A stretch of DNA of 64,000 bases, from contig OX442315.1 of assembly GCA_949358305.1 (NCBI GenBank), positions 12,302,427 through 12,366,426 of the forward strand, read 5' to 3'. Made by a program: the position numbers and the translations under genes. Source of the stretch: Strigamia acuminata (Eukaryota; Arthropoda; Chilopoda; Geophilomorpha; Linotaeniidae). Below, one piece after another: positions 45,469 to 55,773 of this stretch (position 1 is its first letter; each line of letters opens with the position of its first letter). The notes under the pieces are model-generated. The model ran no database searches. It saw only the letters and a program-made list of their open reading frames with translations, and had not been told where the DNA came from.

Positions 45469-48400
45469 ATGGCGACTCCTTCAGAGAAGAGACCGAGAGG
45501 AAGGCCGGCGAAGAGACGAGTGGCGATCGATCTACCAGCCGTGGATCAAGAAGTGACTGAGTCACAAGAACTGTTTGAAACTATGGATCAAACAGCTAAC
45601 TGTAACTCGGCACAGTTAATCGTGAATGAATTCACGCAAGCGTTGGAGCGACAAAAGCCATCCCCGCCAAGCGGCCAGTTGGACTTAAACAATCCAACTG
45701 GAAGTGGCCGTTCCAAGTCGCAAAACGATGATTTGAATTTACGAATTCAATCATCAAGTGCGGAGCACTCGCTGAATTCATCACCGGTTCAAGGTGCAGC
45801 ACAACAAGATTCTGAGAACTCCAATATGGAAGTTTCTCATTCTCCCGTGCGTGTTACCATGATGGACGCACTCCGTGAGCAAGCTAGGCTCGAGGGAGTA
45901 AAAGTCACTAGCGAAATGACTGTGGAACAAATCCACAAAGCTATGGTTCGCAAACAAAGCCAAAAAGACGTTGAAATCGTCAGAACAAGCTTGCAAGCAG
46001 AGTTCGAGCGAATGCGTGCAGAAATGCATCAGCAAAATGCCGAACTAAAACAACAACGTGCGAATGACCATGTTAAGTTGTTACAATTAGAACAGGAAAA
46101 AGCTTCCTGGCTAATTACTGACGAAGAGCAACAACAAAGGCTCGAGCAACTAAATCAAGCCCAAAAAGATTTAGAAATTGCTAATGAAAATTTGAGATTG
46201 GCCAACGCAAATTTGCGAGAAGCCAACACAAATTTAATGACTGCCGAACTAACCGCCCCAGTTCGAGCGAGGGAAGTAATTCCCTCCACTTCTCGAAATT
46301 ACGAGAATCATGCTGCAGAGCAAGCAGCAAGAGCTAAGAGATTAGCACAACGAGAAAACGAAGTATTTCTCGCTCGACAGCAGTCCGTAATTGATGCTGG
46401 TCTAGCCGCCAAAAGTCAAAGTACTGCAGAGCAGTTATTACGTGCCGACTTAGCTGCGCAAGCTCGTGAAAACGAAATTCTTCGCGCAGATCTATTGACG
46501 GTACAAGAGAACTTTGCAGTAGTAGTACAAAAAGTACAAGACGTTTGTGGCGAAGATAATTTTGCAAAGCCAGCCCCAGTTTTGCAAAAAGGTGCTTCCA
46601 AATCACCTGAGTTGATTGATTTAACATCAGCTAAACCAAAAGTCAGTCGACAATCAAGTTGGACTGACAGTGATGACTCACGCAGTAGTCGTGGAAGCCG
46701 TAACAGTCATCACAGTCGCAAAAAGCGAAAGCGACAACCAGACCCGACCGAATATCATTCCCCAAAAGTTACGCAAGATTCGGATCGATTCTTTAGCAAT
46801 AGCGACCGATTAATCGGAATGCTAGAGAAAAAGAATAAAGAACGTGAGAAACCACACGATCGTGGACGGTCACACGATAATCCGCGAGAAGGCTCACCAA
46901 AACGAGATTGTCATAACGACATCCGTGATGGGCCGAGATACCGTGGAAATCCGCCAGGTGGTGACCCACCAGGTGGAGATAGTTCAGATGGACATGGAGG
47001 TGGCCACTCACGTGACCACAATTCGAATGGCAATCGAAATGGAAGGGGACCACCAAATGGAGACCGTCGTCCGCCAGATGGCGACGATCCTCCGGACCCT
47101 GATCCGCCGCCAAATCCGAATCATGAATCTGCGTCAGATACAGATTCCTCACGTCCCAGTGTGAGAGGGCGATCTCGTCACAGAACACGTAGTAGAACTC
47201 AAAGACCCGATTTCTACACGAAAGATGAGATTGACCAGTTGTTGAGGCAAAATGCTCAACAACAGCGAAAAAGCAGAAGGGATAAAATTATTTTGCAAAA
47301 AATAAGTGAATTTACTTCTGATAAATGGACTCATCAAACAACAGATGAAAAGTTCATTAGATGGGATCGAGTTATCCCACATGCCTATAATGGAAATTGG
47401 CAAGCAGGGTCAAACCTCTTGCTGGAAATATTCGAACTAGGCAAAGTTCACAGTTTTAGCTGTGAAGGTGCATTGGCCCATCTAGTACCAAGAATACTAG
47501 TTGGCGGTGTCAAGGAGTGGTTTCGCAGGAAAGACTTCACGAAGTGGGATGACTTCGTTAAACAATTTATGTTTAAATTTGGTGAATCGAGCGAAGACAT
47601 CAAAACGCTCTGGAGATGTCTTAAGCAACGAAAAGGCGAAAGCTTACATTCGTACATGCTAAGAGCAGAGAATCTGCTTGGCAGAATGCCACATGCTGTT
47701 ACTGATGCAACAGCAGATGATCAGTTTAGAGCTGGCCTCACAGAATATAGTAAAAATATTCTGATGATGTCGGACGCTCCCGACCCGGGGAAATTCTCCG
47801 AGTTAAACGAATTCATGGAAGTCAATCAATTGCGCATTGACGAAAAGTACAAAGCTTATCTTACAGAAGCCGAAAGGTCAGCGTACTTAAAGCGAGAGAA
47901 AAGACTCGCTGAGCAAAACAATGAAACCTTTAATGGTTTGAAATTGTTGCAGCCACCTAGTTACGAAGACTTTCTAGACGAAGTGGATGAGAAGAGTTCG
48001 AAAAAAGAATCTTCCAAAAAGGACGTCAAAAATCCTCATTCAGTCCCTAAGTTACACGCAAATATAACTGGAGCTGAAACTCCGTCGTCTGAAGCTGAAG
48101 AAGCTGAAGAGGAGGAGGAAACAGGAGACGAGACGATGGCTTTATTGGCCAAAGCAGCGGCGTTGTTAGCAAAAAATAACCCCGTTGCGGGCAAATGGAA
48201 GCCAAGGATGAAACCAAAAAATGTTTCATTTGACGCATCAAAGGTGAATACCGAAAGGAATTCAAAGTCACCTGCGGTGTCGCCAGAGCGCCGGTCTGAC
48301 GCTCGTTCTCGTTCTGCCTCGCCAGCAGCAACGAAAAAGAAATCGCCTGCCACTGATCCATGCAATTTATGCAAAAAATTAGGGCATTGGCAAAAAGACT

Positions 48401-48492
48401 GCCCTTCCTCTAAAAAGGACAAACCAGTGTCAACAGCTGAGTTTGAAAAAGCAGTCAAGATCATAACTGACATGTTTCGAAAAAACTTGTAG
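45469..48492 (+). CDS. gag: Gag polyprotein, element 2
   Basis: This 1007-residue Gag is very long for the family. Residues 8-17 (RPRGRPAKRR) form an AT-hook-like motif with a basic run. Residues about 150-365 are rich in Q, E, L and A with heptad-like spacing and probably form coiled coils. A basic/serine patch (about 405-425) and a glycine/aspartate/proline-rich linker (about 490-560) follow. The capsid-like Gag region is at about 605-760 (KEWFRRKDFTKWDDF, LHSYMLRAENLL). A CCHC zinc knuckle, CX2CX4HX4C, is at 965-978. The TAG stop lies two codons after the slippery heptamer. Start: first ATG of the frame, about 94 nt after the primer site. Confidence 0.93.
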   Translation: MATPSEKRPRGRPAKRRVAIDLPAVDQEVTESQELFETMDQTANCNSAQLIVNEFTQALERQKPSPPSGQLDLNNPTGSGRSKSQNDDLNLRIQSSSAEHSLNSSPVQGAAQQDSENSNMEVSHSPVRVTMMDALREQARLEGVKVTSEMTVEQIHKAMVRKQSQKDVEIVRTSLQAEFERMRAEMHQQNAELKQQRANDHVKLLQLEQEKASWLITDEEQQQRLEQLNQAQKDLEIANENLRLANANLREANTNLMTAELTAPVRAREVIPSTSRNYENHAAEQAARAKRLAQRENEVFLARQQSVIDAGLAAKSQSTAEQLLRADLAAQARENEILRADLLTVQENFAVVVQKVQDVCGEDNFAKPAPVLQKGASKSPELIDLTSAKPKVSRQSSWTDSDDSRSSRGSRNSHHSRKKRKRQPDPTEYHSPKVTQDSDRFFSNSDRLIGMLEKKNKEREKPHDRGRSHDNPREGSPKRDCHNDIRDGPRYRGNPPGGDPPGGDSSDGHGGGHSRDHNSNGNRNGRGPPNGDRRPPDGDDPPDPDPPPNPNHESASDTDSSRPSVRGRSRHRTRSRTQRPDFYTKDEIDQLLRQNAQQQRKSRRDKIILQKISEFTSDKWTHQTTDEKFIRWDRVIPHAYNGNWQAGSNLLLEIFELGKVHSFSCEGALAHLVPRILVGGVKEWFRRKDFTKWDDFVKQFMFKFGESSEDIKTLWRCLKQRKGESLHSYMLRAENLLGRMPHAVTDATADDQFRAGLTEYSKNILMMSDAPDPGKFSELNEFMEVNQLRIDEKYKAYLTEAERSAYLKREKRLAEQNNETFNGLKLLQPPSYEDFLDEVDEKSSKKESSKKDVKNPHSVPKLHANITGAETPSSEAEEAEEEEETGDETMALLAKAAALLAKNNPVAGKWKPRMKPKNVSFDASKVNTERNSKSPAVSPERRSDARSRSASPAATKKKSPATDPCNLCKKLGHWQKDCPSSKKDKPVSTAEFEKAVKIITDMFRKNL

Positions 48493-48526
48493 ACGCAGAT
48501 CCATCAGGTCTAGTGGACGCTGCGTC
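48480..48526 (+). promoter_or_regulatory. -1 ribosomal frameshift signal between gag and pol, element 2
   Basis: The heptamer A AAA AAC (48480-48486) is in the gag phase. After a 5-nt spacer, GACGCAG (48492-48498) pairs perfectly with CTGCGTC (48520-48526), and inner TCCA (48500-48503) with TGGA (48514-48517), around a 10-nt loop. The pol frame is in phase with the slipped codons from 48486. Same heptamer and geometry as element 1, but an unrelated stem sequence. Confidence 0.92.
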
Positions 48527-51500
48527 ACCTCCGAAATCGGAATCAGAGAATGAAAATCTGAAGATAATGGAAGATGTTGGAGAAGTTATTGATGAATTAA
48601 TTCGTCAAACAGAACTAAAAGAAAAAGGATCTCTTGATGTAAAAAAGGAGATTGTCGGCGAAACCCCGACTGAAGAAGACACTTCCAATATTCAAGATAA
48701 AGTCGAAGTTAAAGACGATAGACCAAGCTCAGTTCCAGAGACACCTGGAATTGAGGAGTGCATTAAGTTATTTGCAGCTACAACTCTTGATACCAATGAG
48801 TTATTAGATGAATTGCCTTTGGAGCCTCCAATTACAGTTCCTCATAAATTGCGCAAGTTTGAGTGCAAAGTGGCTGGAATACCAAACAGCCAAGACCTTC
48901 CGACGTTAAAGTTAGAAACGTTAAAAGGTGTAATAACCGGAATGTTGGACTCAGGAGCAAATAAAAGCTTCCTAGCCACTTCAGTTATTAATCAACTAGG
49001 TCTAGAAAAATATCTACGACCTATCGGACCTGGTGTCAGAGTTACGACGGCAAGTGAAGAAGTCACTCCAGATGGAACCATCCATCTTTCATTTCGATGG
49101 ACACATGGCACGTTACGTCATCCGTTCATCGTAATACCAAATAAGTATCCAATGGTACTATTGGGTTGCGATTTTATGAATAAATTAAAAATCCAACCTA
49201 ATCCACAGACGATGTCTTGGAATTTCACGCAACCTGTGGATGCAGATTTACCCTACATTCCACAAGCGTTGCTGGATCGTTATTTGGAGAAAATAGAGGA
49301 ACCCGATTCCTCATTTGTGACCTTTGCAAAAGCTTACGCTGCAAGTGTAACTCAAAGCAAAATTGATGAAGAGAATTTCATCCAAAAGTTAGTCAAAGAA
49401 GCTAACTTAAATTTGGAGCAATCCAAATTATTAGAAAAGATGTTATCCAAACATAAAAGGATTATTTCTAAAGATCCAGGTAAAACACACCTGGTTAAGC
49501 ACAAAATTGAGCTTGACACGGAGAAACCCATCCGTGTCCCCTTTAAGAGCATAAACCCTCAAAAAAGGGAAATAATCAGACAACTTTGTCAAGACATGAT
49601 TGACAAAGGCGTAGTCGTCAAAGCTGAAGGCGATTACGGAATGCGGCCAGTCCTAGTCATGCGACCAGGAAACGACCCACGCTTGTGCATTGATTTTCGC
49701 CCCATCAATACACATACTAAGTACAACCCACCTCAAATGCCAACAATTGAGGAAATTCTGCGAGAAATCGGAGAATTCGAATGGGTCAGTACTATAGATC
49801 TGACCAAGGGATATTGGCAGATAGAATTGCGACCTGAAGACAGAGAAAAAACTGCCTTCTGGAGCCCAATGGGAAGACTAATGTTTTTAGTCATGCCTTT
49901 CGGATTAGTAAACGCACCAACTACTTTCCAAGAATTGATGGAAAAGGTTTTGGGTGACGTTTACAGAAAATTTGCATGGGCATATTTGGATGACATAATT
50001 GTTGTATCCAAATCGTTCGAAGAACACATTAAACATTTAGATATAGTGTTTAAAAAATTGGCAGAAGCTAATTTACATGCGCACCCTGGCAAGACGCATC
50101 TCTGTAGAAAGGAATTAATTTTTCTAGGCTACAAAGTAGGAGTAGAAGGACTTGCAGTAGACCCTAAAAAAGTCGCTGCAATTACGCAATTTCCGGCTCC
50201 TACCAATCTTAAGGAATTACAAAGATTTCTAGGCATGGTGAATTTCTTTCACCGCCTAATCAAGAATTTGGCCACAGTGGCAGAACCACTAAGGCCTCTC
50301 TTGAAGAAAGATGCGGAGTTCGATTGGGAACTGCATCATCAGGCAGCATTCGACGCAATAAAAGACTTGCTTACGAATGCTGAAACAATGAAGATGCCTG
50401 ACTTGTACATGCCATTTATTGTTCATACTGACGCCAGTAAACAAGGGTTGGGTGCAGCCCTTACACAAAAGAAAAATGTGGATGGCCAAGAAGTCGAAAT
50501 GCCATGCGTGTATGCAAGCAGAAGCTTGCAACCCGCTGAAAAGAATTATACTGTGACAGAATTAGAATGTCTCGCAGTAGTATGGGGATTACGCAAATTT
50601 CGCCCATACTTAGAGTACACTACATTCACTGTACAAACGGATCACCAAGCACTTAAGTGGTTGATGTCGTTATCTGACCCGTCGGGCAGATTAGCTCGTT
50701 GGCAAATGGAGCTGATGGCGTATTCGTTCGAAATACAATACGTCAAAGGTCCGCTAAATGTAATAGCAGACGCATTGTCACGTGCACCTGTCAGCGCACC
50801 TGACGAACCAGAAGACGATGGCGATAATGATGATTTATTATCATATTGTCCATCTCCTTGCCGAAGTTGGCAAATGGGAAAATTGAATGAATTACCCAAG
50901 TCGATAATAGTTAATGAAGACGATCAAGCATTAATCAATTTTTGTATTAACATGCATGATCCGTCAGGAACCCCTGACGTCGAATTAAGGGCTATGATGG
51001 CTAAAAAATTCGAGCTGCCAACAACAAATGTTTTAATTAAAGCATTTGCAGCTAAAATTGCCAAACAATTGGAATGTGATCCTCCAACGAGAGATGACAT
51101 TATTGCGGCGCAAAAAGCAGACAAATTTTGCCAACATATTCGCAATTACTTGTTAAACAAGCAATACCCAAGTTACATAGTAACTCGTCTTCAAAGAAGA
51201 AATTTTGAAAGACACGCGAGTACTTATCTCATTGAAGAAGATATGTTACTCCATTATCATCCTACCTCTACCGATGAATTGGGAGAGGATGGTAGGGCAC
51301 TTAAAGTTGTTGTGCCAAGAAAATTGATTTATAAAATCATTTGGTTGATGCACGGACATCCACTGTCCGGCCACCCAGGCATTGCGAGGACAATGTACCG
51401 AACTCGAAGAGTTTATACCTGGAAAGGTATGAAACGTGATATTACACGTTTTATTCAACATTGTCAAGGATGTCAGGCATGTAAGCCGAGATCAAAGACC

Positions 51501-52739
51501 GAAATTGAAGGCGCTCAAATTGGACCATTTGGACCATTTGACTGCCTCAGTGTGGATTTGTCTGGTCCCAAACCAAGAACCAGAAAAAACAATACCCACA
51601 TTTGCGTCATCGTAGATGTCGCTACACATTGGCCCGAATTATTTCCAATGTGTAATCCAACGGCAATAAAAGTTGCCAACACAATTTATCACTTATCAAT
51701 GACTTTCGGATTTCCGAGACAAATCATAAGTGATAATGGACCACAATTTCGATCACAGGTCTATAAAGAATTTTGCAAAAAATTCGACATGTCGCGAACA
51801 CCGACATCGATTTATCATCCACAAAGCAATCCTGTGGAGAGAACCAATCGAGATATTAAATATTTAGTTTCGATTTATTTAGATATTCATGACCAATGGG
51901 ATGAGTATCTACGCGAATTTGCATTCAGTTTGAGAACAACTGTAACAAGAGGCAGAGATTATTCTCCTGCTTTCTTAAATTTTTTCCGAGAATTAAGAAT
52001 TCCTTGGGATCCAAGAATTCCGGAAGGAATTTTAGTCATTGATCCAAAAAATCCGCATTTATATGTTCAGAAATTAGAAACAATAATTGCAGAGACGTAT
52101 CAGCATATGATGTCTCACGTCTTAGATTTGAGACGCCGTGTCGAAGCTGAAAAATCAGATAAGAAATTCGACAACTTCAGACAAAATGATTTAGTCTGGC
52201 GAGAGTCTCATATTCTCTCAAATGCCGCTAAAGGAATAGCAGCAGGCATTTCACCGAAAAGGAATGGGCCTTATGTAATTATCAAAAGGTTACAAGGAGG
52301 CGCCTTTCAACTTCGACGGCTGAGTGATAATAAAATTTATCCAGCTGTTCACGGCACTGAATTAATGCCGTACTTTCCCGTTTTCAACCAAGAAATTTGG
52401 CTGGAAGGGGAGGAAGTGGGTCAAAAAACAAAGAATATTGTTAATACCTTGGATGATGCTAAATTATCCAAAATTCCTGTCGAAAACACGGAATCGAGTA
52501 AAAAATCGAAACTCAAAAATAACGAAGTCGATGAAATAAACCAGCGACTTGAAAATGTTTCTCTTGATGAAAATCTAGAAAAGGAAATGTTTTTAGAAAA
52601 AGAGAAAATTTCAAACAATGAAGTATATAACTCATCTGACATTGGAGACGATGCTGATGACAATCTAAACAAGTTGGATTGTACTTCGCGAAAGTCAAAG
52701 TACAACTTGAGATCTCGCGTTCCGCGAGCCAAGACATAG
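48486..52739 (+). CDS. pol: Pol polyprotein, element 2 (protease, RT, RNase H, integrase)
   Basis: Entry is by -1 frameshift; the first ATG is at 48513. Numbering from that ATG over 1408 residues: protease DSGA at 146-149; reverse transcriptase YLDD at 491-494; RNase H acidic residues D640, E683, D710 and D753; integrase zinc motif H949/H954/C984/C987; integrase D1015, D1074 and E1109 (DX35E). A GPY-like segment (NGPY) follows near 1250, then an acidic/lysine-rich tail ending RVPRAKT. No chromodomain is visible. All catalytic residues are intact. DSGA in place of DTGA is a common protease variant. Confidence 0.95.
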   Translation, partial: LVDADPSGLVDAASPPKSESENENLKIMEDVGEVIDELIRQTELKEKGSLDVKKEIVGETPTEEDTSNIQDKVEVKDDRPSSVPETPGIEECIKLFAATTLDTNELLDELPLEPPITVPHKLRKFECKVAGIPNSQDLPTLKLETLKGVITGMLDSGANKSFLATSVINQLGLEKYLRPIGPGVRVTTASEEVTPDGTIHLSFRWTHGTLRHPFIVIPNKYPMVLLGCDFMNKLKIQPNPQTMSWNFTQPVDADLPYIPQALLDRYLEKIEEPDSSFVTFAKAYAASVTQSKIDEENFIQKLVKEANLNLEQSKLLEKMLSKHKRIISKDPGKTHLVKHKIELDTEKPIRVPFKSINPQKREIIRQLCQDMIDKGVVVKAEGDYGMRPVLVMRPGNDPRLCIDFRPINTHTKYNPPQMPTIEEILREIGEFEWVSTIDLTKGYWQIELRPEDREKTAFWSPMGRLMFLVMPFGLVNAPTTFQELMEKVLGDVYRKFAWAYLDDIIVVSKSFEEHIKHLDIVFKKLAEANLHAHPGKTHLCRKELIFLGYKVGVEGLAVDPKKVAAITQFPAPTNLKELQRFLGMVNFFHRLIKNLATVAEPLRPLLKKDAEFDWELHHQAAFDAIKDLLTNAETMKMPDLYMPFIVHTDASKQGLGAALTQKKNVDGQEVEMPCVYASRSLQPAEKNYTVTELECLAVVWGLRKFRPYLEYTTFTVQTDHQALKWLMSLSDPSGRLARWQMELMAYSFEIQYVKGPLNVIADALSRAPVSAPDEPEDDGDNDDLLSYCPSPCRSWQMGKLNELPKSIIVNEDDQALINFCINMHDPSGTPDVELRAMMAKKFELPTTNVLIKAFAAKIAKQLECDPPTRDDIIAAQKADKFCQHIRNYLLNKQYPSYIVTRLQRRNFERHASTYLIEEDMLLHYHPTSTDELGEDGRALKVVVPRKLIYKIIWLMHGHPLSGHPGIARTMYRTRRVYTWKGMKRDITRFIQHCQGCQACKPRSKTEIEGAQIGPFGPFDCLSVDLSGPKPRTRKNNTHICVIVDVATHWPELFPMCNPTAIKVANTIYHLSMTFGFPRQIISDNGPQFRSQVYKEFCKKFDMSRTPTSIYHPQSNPVERTNRDIKYLVSIYLDIHDQWDEYLREFAFSLRTTVTRGRDYSPAFLNFFRELRIPWDPRIPEGILVIDPKNPHLYVQKLETIIAETYQHMMSHVLDLRRRVEAEKSDKKFDNFRQNDLVWRESHILSNAAKGIAAGISPKRNGPYVIIKRLQGGAFQLRRLSDNKIYPAVHGTELMPYFPVFNQEIWLEGEEVGQKTKNIVNTLDDAKLSKIPVENTESSKKSKLKNNEVDEINQRLENVSLDENLEKEMFLEKEKISNNEVYNSSDIGDDADDNLNKLDCTSRKSKYNLRSRVPRAKT

Positions 52740-53081
52740 TGTTGTCTTTCACCTTTTGGGTTTACCCAAAAGATCCGAGAAAGCAATCTCGTGACGTCAT
52801 TCGTAGTACCCACTCGAATGACAACGTTAATCATACGTTATAATTAGTGACGTCACAAAGCGTCTCTAATCCAAGTTCGTGTTTGCAATCAACGAACTTA
52901 GTCACTTTTTCAAAAGTTTCGAGAGTGTATGCATCGCATCGCCTACGTTACGACCCGAATAGTTCGACAACCTGATCGTAAGTAATTTTTCTGTATGAAA
53001 AATTTGATAAAACATAAGATTTATGTATTATTTCTCTTTCAAGACGAAAGAATTTCCGAAATTACCGGAAAACGAAAGAGA
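52740..53081 (+). promoter_or_regulatory. Putative internal promoter and first intron upstream of ORF3, element 2
   Basis: Two perfect CRE palindromes, TGACGTCA, lie at 52792-52799 and 52848-52855, with a TATA-like GTTATAATTA between them (about 52838-52847). A donor GTAAGTAA begins at 52978 and a CTTTCAAG acceptor ends at 53043, giving a 66-bp intron in the untranslated leader. The donor lies after pol, so a separate transcript for ORF3 starting near 52860-52970 is plausible. CRE sites bind CREB/ATF factors in animals; use here is inference. Confidence 0.6.
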
Positions 53082-55721
53082 ATGGACGAGGAAGCGATCC
53101 AACTCCAGGCGGACGGAGAAATGCCCATGGAAGGGGCAAATGAAGACGTTCAATTGACGCTTCAACAACGGGTAAATTATTAGAATAAATTTTTACCAAG
53201 TGTTTAAGTCAGAAAAATTGAGTAATTTCACTTTTCCTGACTTCAAACACAAGCCGCTAAAAAATAAAAATGGCGGCTATAAAAGTCACGTGCTTCAAGC
53301 ATGTGCGAAGGGAGTTGCCATGACAACCAACATCCCTTAGTGACTCACAGCCACAAGCGCTAAGCTTAAAAAATATTTCAAATAAGAAATTATTTGTTTA
53401 TTTTTAAATAAACTAATTTATTTATTTTTCTTCGAATACAGATCGAGAGGGATCGAGAAACGCCATTCGCGCTTCCCGATCACGTGCCGACTCAGCACCC
53501 GCTGATTTTTCGAGCGGCATTGCCCGAAAAAATCAGAAGACTGAAGACGGCAAACAATACCTGGTGGAAGTTGCGCCACGACTTCAGCAGATCAGCGCTG
53601 CAAGGATTTGGTGCAAAAGGAAGATTCATCGAGCGCCTTCACGTGGACGGTGTCGACGAAATCGAGTGGACGCTCGACGAGAGCCCCCCAGGACCGCTTG
53701 CAGCAGAGTTGCTGCACAACCAGTGGCCAGTGACGCCACGAGAGCGTCACGAGCGCAGAAGAGCGCTAAAGAGTACCGGAATTAATTACGGTGCTCTAAC
53801 CCAATTGAGGAAGAACCTCAAGACGACACAACGCGAAGTCGTTAAACGGTATCGCAAATCCGTTCGTGACGGGAACCCACAACTTCCCGTCACACAAACC
53901 GAGCTCCACCAGTTGGCGCTCGCCGGGTGTTTTAACGATTTTCCGGGATTTTTCCCGTCCAAAGCACTCCGAGCTGCCGCGGTGCAGCTTCGCGTCGACG
54001 AAAATCGACAACTGGCTCGAGAACACGAGGCAGAGGAGCAAGCGCGTTGCGCTCTCCCTTTTTATCAAGAAGATGAAATTCCGGCCCCAGCGGCCATCAA
54101 TCCTCCGCCGCAAGACGAGGATTTGAGGGTGGGGCAACTCCCTCCGCCGGTTCCAGTCCGACCGATGTTCCGCGAATCAAGCCGCGATCGAGAGGAACGT
54201 CAGAGGCGATCACGCCCATATTCGACTGACGCGCAGCCATCACGCCCGCAGTCGCGACGAGGACGGACACCAGAGTCGTTTGGCTCGTCGTCTTCGCTGA
54301 GTTTTGAATCGGACTCCACAATTAAGTCCGCCCGAAGTAGCCGAACCGCCTCCACGTTCAAAGTGGACAACTCGGCTACTCCATACGCCATGAGACGTGT
54401 TGTCGGTGATATTTCTCCCGACTGTAGCGTGCCAGTACCTGGACATGCTAGCCGCTTGCCCGAACAAGGATATGTTTCCCGCTTGCCGGCTGGAGTTAGC
54501 AACCTGCAACTCCGGCCATTTTTTAGTGAGTCATTCGGCCCACAATGGACCTGCTACGAGCAGCAACCCATTAGAGCACAGCAGGAAGTGCTCCAGAAGC
54601 TGGACGCATACCAAAGCGCCCAGATCGCCGAGTCGCAGAAGGACTGGCAGAGACTAGCTGAAAGGCTAGAAGTCTCCGACATCAATACCATTGATGATCC
54701 CCGTCTGATGGATTTTCAGCGTCAGCTAATTCCGGGGATGACTAGGGTGTTGTACCCTGGTGTTCTTCCTTCGCCAGGACAGGCGTTAGCGGCCATAACG
54801 TACCTTTGGACCGCGCCGATGGGCCTGTCGGAGAAGAAAGTCGAGCTGTGGTACCACCTCAGGCTCGACCCGCCTACGATCTTAGCCGAGCTAATAAAGC
54901 AAGTCGTAGCAAACGGTGAGACCGAAGAAGAGGCCGCCGTTCGGTTGCGAACCGAGTGGTCCTTTGCGAAGGCCACGGCGCGAATGACCGGAAGACCACC
55001 GCTTCCAGTTACAAGCGCCACAGCAGCTGCGTCACTGGCTGTTTTCCAGTCGGCCCAAGAGGGCGCTGGATGTTCATTTTGGCCAGAGAACGCCGGAAGT
55101 TCTCAAACTCCAGCCGGAGTTCAACGGGTAGTCGAAACCCGTCAGCTCCCCGGTATGGGTCGAGCACCGGGACGAGGCGTCACACCCTCGTCAACCTCCG
55201 CACCCGCGTTGGTTTTCTTGGGCCCGCAGTGCCAGTTTGACGATGCCACGACGGAAGACTCACGTCCGCCGCCGCCGCCAGCCAAGCCGGAGACGAAGGT
55301 CAAGCCGCTGAAAAAAGAGTCGGCTTTCAAGACCCTAATGCGCCTGTATCCGCACTTCTATTTGACGCCGGATACGCGAACACTGCTTAGCAACAACCAC
55401 AAGTTGTCGAGGCAGGTGTTTATGTGGCTCGAGGACCACATCCGGGTGTTAAGCCCACCATCGGTGCTCCATGATCGACTCCTGAGAGCACGATTAGCGC
55501 CAGAGGATCCAATCGAGTTCGCGGCGCTAGGATGCTTCAACCGAGCGAACTCGGCAAGAATCATCCAGGTTTGGCTTCATGTCAACCCTGGAATGGTCTC
55601 CGGACCAAACGCAGGTCGCGACCTGTGTACGGTTAACGAGCGGTCCAACCCGAGGGACGACACCACGGATATGATGCGCCCGTTGACGCCTGAGCGAACT
55701 CAGACCATGGACGAATCATAA
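53082..55721 (+). CDS. ORF3 of element 2, spliced arginine/serine-rich protein
   Basis: Predicted exons are 53082-53171 and 53442-55721, joined in phase 0 across a GT-AG intron of 270 bp, giving 789 residues. The start is the first ATG after the upstream acceptor at 53043; an alternative ATG at 52995 sits inside the first intron. I do not recognise the product. A basic N-terminal half (about 45-170) has several WW and RKS-type patches; about 215-300 is rich in R, S, P and E (RS-like); the middle is helical; about 600-640 is proline-rich; a conserved-looking C-terminal domain spans about 655-745. No signal peptide or membrane span is present, so it is not Env-like. G+C is visibly higher than in gag-pol. 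Confidence 0.78.
53172..53441 (+). other. Intron in ORF3 of element 2
   Basis: Donor CGG|GTAAAT and acceptor ATACAG|ATC. It contains stops in all frames that would otherwise separate the two coding parts, and splicing restores one frame. An intron retained in an LTR retrotransposon implies that the genomic RNA stays unspliced at this site. Confidence 0.75.
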
Positions 55722-55762
55722 ATTGGTTCGTTCATTTTCTCTCCATGTAAGATTCGTCTTAA

Positions 55763-55773
55763 ATGGGGGGATG
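55763..55773 (+). promoter_or_regulatory. Polypurine tract of element 2
   Basis: AATGGGGGGATG directly precedes the 3' LTR start. Confidence 0.75.
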
